Source of the DNA: a bacterium
GTDB taxonomy: Bacteria > Krumholzibacteriota > Krumholzibacteriia > LZORAL124-64-63
Reading direction: 5' to 3'
DNA: 5,762 nt
NCBI GenBank assembly: GCA_018652925.1
Contig: JABIBH010000236.1
Span: forward strand, 1 to 5,762
Part shown: positions 5,584 through 5,762 of the stretch, piece by piece
How positions within the stretch are numbered: the stretch's first letter is position 1
Layout of the letters: each line of letters begins with the position of its first letter
Program-made: the position numbers and the translations under genes
Notes under the pieces: generated by a model
The model's database searches: none
The model's input: only the letters and a program-made list of their open reading frames with translations
What the model was told of the DNA's origin: nothing

Positions 5584-5762
5584 TATTGGTCCCCCCCTGC
5601 TACTATAATTTCAATCCCATTAGTCACAACTTCAAGGTGTGATGTTACAACCTTCTCTCCTGAAGATAATCCACGCACAATTGCTGTCTCGTCTTCCAGG
5701 TGCAGAACTTCAACCTCTCGAATAACCAGTTTTGAATCTTCAACCACCCAGCAGTTATCGTC
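5583..5762 (-). CDS. Membrane fusion protein (HlyD/AcrA type) of the RND pump, C-terminal end
   Basis: These are the last 59 codons of a gene whose start lies beyond the right edge. The frame is open from 5762 to the TAA at 5585-5583. The translation includes WVVEDSKLVIREVEVLHLED and VRGLSSGEKVVTSHLEVVTNG. This is the typical membrane-proximal C-terminal region of RND periplasmic adaptors, where a beta-domain is followed by a 'GL..GE.VV' segment. The stop codon overlaps the pump ATG (TAATG), indicating translational coupling and roughly matched amounts of adaptor and pump. The identification rests on a short fragment plus its position directly before the RND gene, which is the standard order. 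Confidence 0.87.
   Translation of the reverse strand, partial: DDNCWVVEDSKLVIREVEVLHLEDETAIVRGLSSGEKVVTSHLEVVTNGIEIIVAGGDQ
5591..5597 (-). promoter_or_regulatory. G7 run serving as ribosome binding site of the RND gene
   Basis: Seven consecutive G (preceded by A on the - strand) sit 7 nt before the pump ATG and inside the last codons of the fusion protein. It is the only purine-rich site suitable for initiation here. It is also a homopolymer that could slip. Confidence 0.5.

Overview
The window comes from a Gram-negative bacterium: it encodes an RND pump and its membrane fusion protein, which need an inner membrane, a periplasm and usually an outer-membrane partner. Base composition looks moderate (mid-40s percent GC by eye). 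The phylum cannot be fixed from this sequence alone. The apparent use of UGA as selenocysteine means the organism should also carry selA, selB, selC and selD elsewhere; none of these lies in the window.

Layout. The left third (2-1919, + strand) is a compact gene run: the 3' end of a sodium:alanine symporter (AGCS family) with an unusual internal insertion of about 100 residues, a class I SAM-dependent methyltransferase starting 6 nt later, and an 84-residue protein with a four-cysteine zinc-binding-like head and a very acidic tail. A strong palindrome with T-runs on both sides (1936-1963) ends this run and serves as a shared terminator for the convergent genes on the other strand.

The right two thirds (1985-5762, - strand) read leftwards: the C-terminus of an HlyD/AcrA-type membrane fusion protein, a complete 1048-residue RND permease whose ATG overlaps the fusion-protein stop codon, then after a gap of about 100 nt a small HesB/IscA-family gene.

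The most interesting element is that HesB/IscA gene (2335-1985). A standard reading splits it with an in-frame TGA at codon 38. That TGA sits exactly where the family has its first conserved cysteine, both flanks are intact and family-like, and a GC-rich hairpin lies 20 nt downstream of the TGA with its loop 25 nt away, as expected for a bacterial SECIS element. It is best read as a HesB-like selenoprotein of 116 residues, which ordinary gene calling would truncate to about 74 residues or miss. Its C-terminus also has a Cys-rich tail in place of the canonical Cys-Gly-Cys.

Functional links: the pump and fusion protein form one efflux module. The HesB-like gene may be cotranscribed with it or use its own promoter in the 2336-2436 gap. 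No clear metabolic link connects the symporter, methyltransferase and acidic protein beyond their shared operon layout.
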